Source of the DNA: Bacillota bacterium | GTDB taxonomy: Bacteria; Bacillota; Clostridia; Clostridiales; Clostridiaceae | Assembly: GCA_023417975.1 (NCBI GenBank) | Contig: JAEZDX010000100.1 | Coordinates: forward strand, 1-6,066 | Direction of reading: 5' to 3' | Length of the DNA stretch: 6,066 nt | Shown: one piece after another, positions 5,539 to 6,066 of the stretch | Position numbering within the stretch: the stretch's first letter is position 1 | Layout: each line of letters opens with the position of its first letter | Made by a program: the position numbers and the translations under genes | Notes under the pieces: generated by a model | What the model saw: only the letters and a program-made list of their open reading frames with translations | The model's database searches: none | What the model was told of the DNA's origin: nothing

Positions 5539-6066
5539 ATGAAGGAAGTATTAACAGCTAAAAATTTAAAGAAGGTATATGGCTCAAGAGGAAATGTGTA
5601 TACTGCACTTCACAGTATTGACCTAAATATTAAGGAAGGCGAATTTGTAGGAATTATGGGGCCTTCCGGTGCAGGGAAGACAACATTATTAAATATAATT
5701 GCCACAATTGATAAGCCAAGTGGCGGCACAGTTACAATCGGCGGAGAAGACATTGTGAAAATGAATGAAGACAATCTTTCTGTTTTCAGAAGAAATAAGC
5801 TTGGATTTATTTTTCAAGATTTTAATCTTTTGGATACCTTAACTGTAAGAGAGAATGTAGTTTTGCCCTTGTCACTTTCAAAGGTTAAATTAAGTGTAAT
5901 AGATGAAAGATTGAAGGAAGTAGCCCATAGGTTAGGCATAGAGGATATTTTAAATAAGTATCCTTTTGAAATCTCAGGAGGGCAGAAGCAGAGAACTGCA
6001 GCAGCAAGAGCTATAATTAATAAGCCTGCTGTCATACTTGCGGATGAACCAACGGGAGCTTTGGAT
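5539..6066 (+). CDS. bceA: ABC transporter ATP-binding protein, BceA type (3' end outside window)
   Basis: Cytoplasmic ATPase of a Bce-type (MacB/LolD-related) transporter; the large ten-helix permease partner is expected immediately downstream, outside the window. The first 176 residues of a family usually about 250 long are present: Walker A GPSGAGKTT (41-49), Q-loop with Q93 in FIFQDFNLLDTLTVREN, signature SGGQKQR (146-152), Walker B VILADEP (165-171) with catalytic E170, and D-loop GALD at the cut. The H-loop is lost beyond the edge. The FQDFNLLDTLT stretch and its partner two-component genes place it with BceA/PsdA/YxdL, which protect against bacitracin or lantibiotic-type peptides and also relay the signal to the kinase. 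The substrate cannot be deduced from the ATPase. The start has GGAGG at good spacing. It is separated from the sensor genes by terminators and has its own candidate operator and promoter. Confidence 0.93.
   Translation, partial: MKEVLTAKNLKKVYGSRGNVYTALHSIDLNIKEGEFVGIMGPSGAGKTTLLNIIATIDKPSGGTVTIGGEDIVKMNEDNLSVFRRNKLGFIFQDFNLLDTLTVRENVVLPLSLSKVKLSVIDERLKEVAHRLGIEDILNKYPFEISGGQKQRTAAARAIINKPAVILADEPTGALD

Noticed and set aside
1..6066. CRISPR arrays, tRNA/rRNA genes, insertion sequences, riboswitches
   Set aside because: No regularly spaced direct repeats, cloverleaf or rRNA-like sequence, transposase, terminal inverted repeats or recognisable riboswitch core were seen on either strand by reading.

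Overview
The window looks like chromosomal DNA of a low-GC Gram-positive, most likely a clostridial-type Firmicute. It is AT-rich, almost every gene is preceded by a strong AGGAGG-type ribosome binding site, it carries U-tract hairpin terminators, and it encodes a Bce-type two-component/ABC module, a hallmark of Firmicutes. The species cannot be named from the sequence alone.

Layout: (a) 2-442, plus strand: the C-terminal third of a class 3-like aldehyde dehydrogenase cut by the window edge, followed by a small membrane CDP-alcohol phosphatidyltransferase (488-1030). (b) 1031-1152: convergent intergenic region with a long, nearly perfect hairpin (1072-1127) that probably terminates transcription from both sides. 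(c) 1153-2691, minus strand: a 512-residue protein of unknown function that reads as a seven-repeat beta-propeller with a hydrophobic helical insertion; it starts at a TTG codon. (d) 2692-2938: divergent promoter region. (e) 2939-5315, plus strand: response regulator (BceR type), overlapping histidine kinase (BceS type, intramembrane-sensing) and a small lipoprotein, ending at a strong terminator (5327-5348) and a second hairpin (5373-5402). (f) 5403-5538: a regulatory region holding a 14-bp inverted repeat of the kind bound by BceR-like regulators, plus a promoter, ahead of (g) a BceA-type ABC transporter ATPase (5539 to the window end, truncated).

How the parts fit: regions (e) to (g) form a peptide-antibiotic sensing and detoxification module. 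By family analogy, the transporter (ATPase here, large permease expected just beyond the window) both senses and removes a cell-wall-active peptide. It signals through the membrane-embedded kinase to the regulator, which then activates the transporter promoter. The layout agrees with this: the regulator and kinase have their own promoter, a terminator isolates them from the transporter, and the candidate operator lies only before the transporter. The unusual part is a lipoprotein gene placed between kinase and transporter, on the regulator/kinase side of the terminator, which could be an accessory envelope factor. The propeller protein and its possibly sporulation-type promoter are the other points that known families do not explain.
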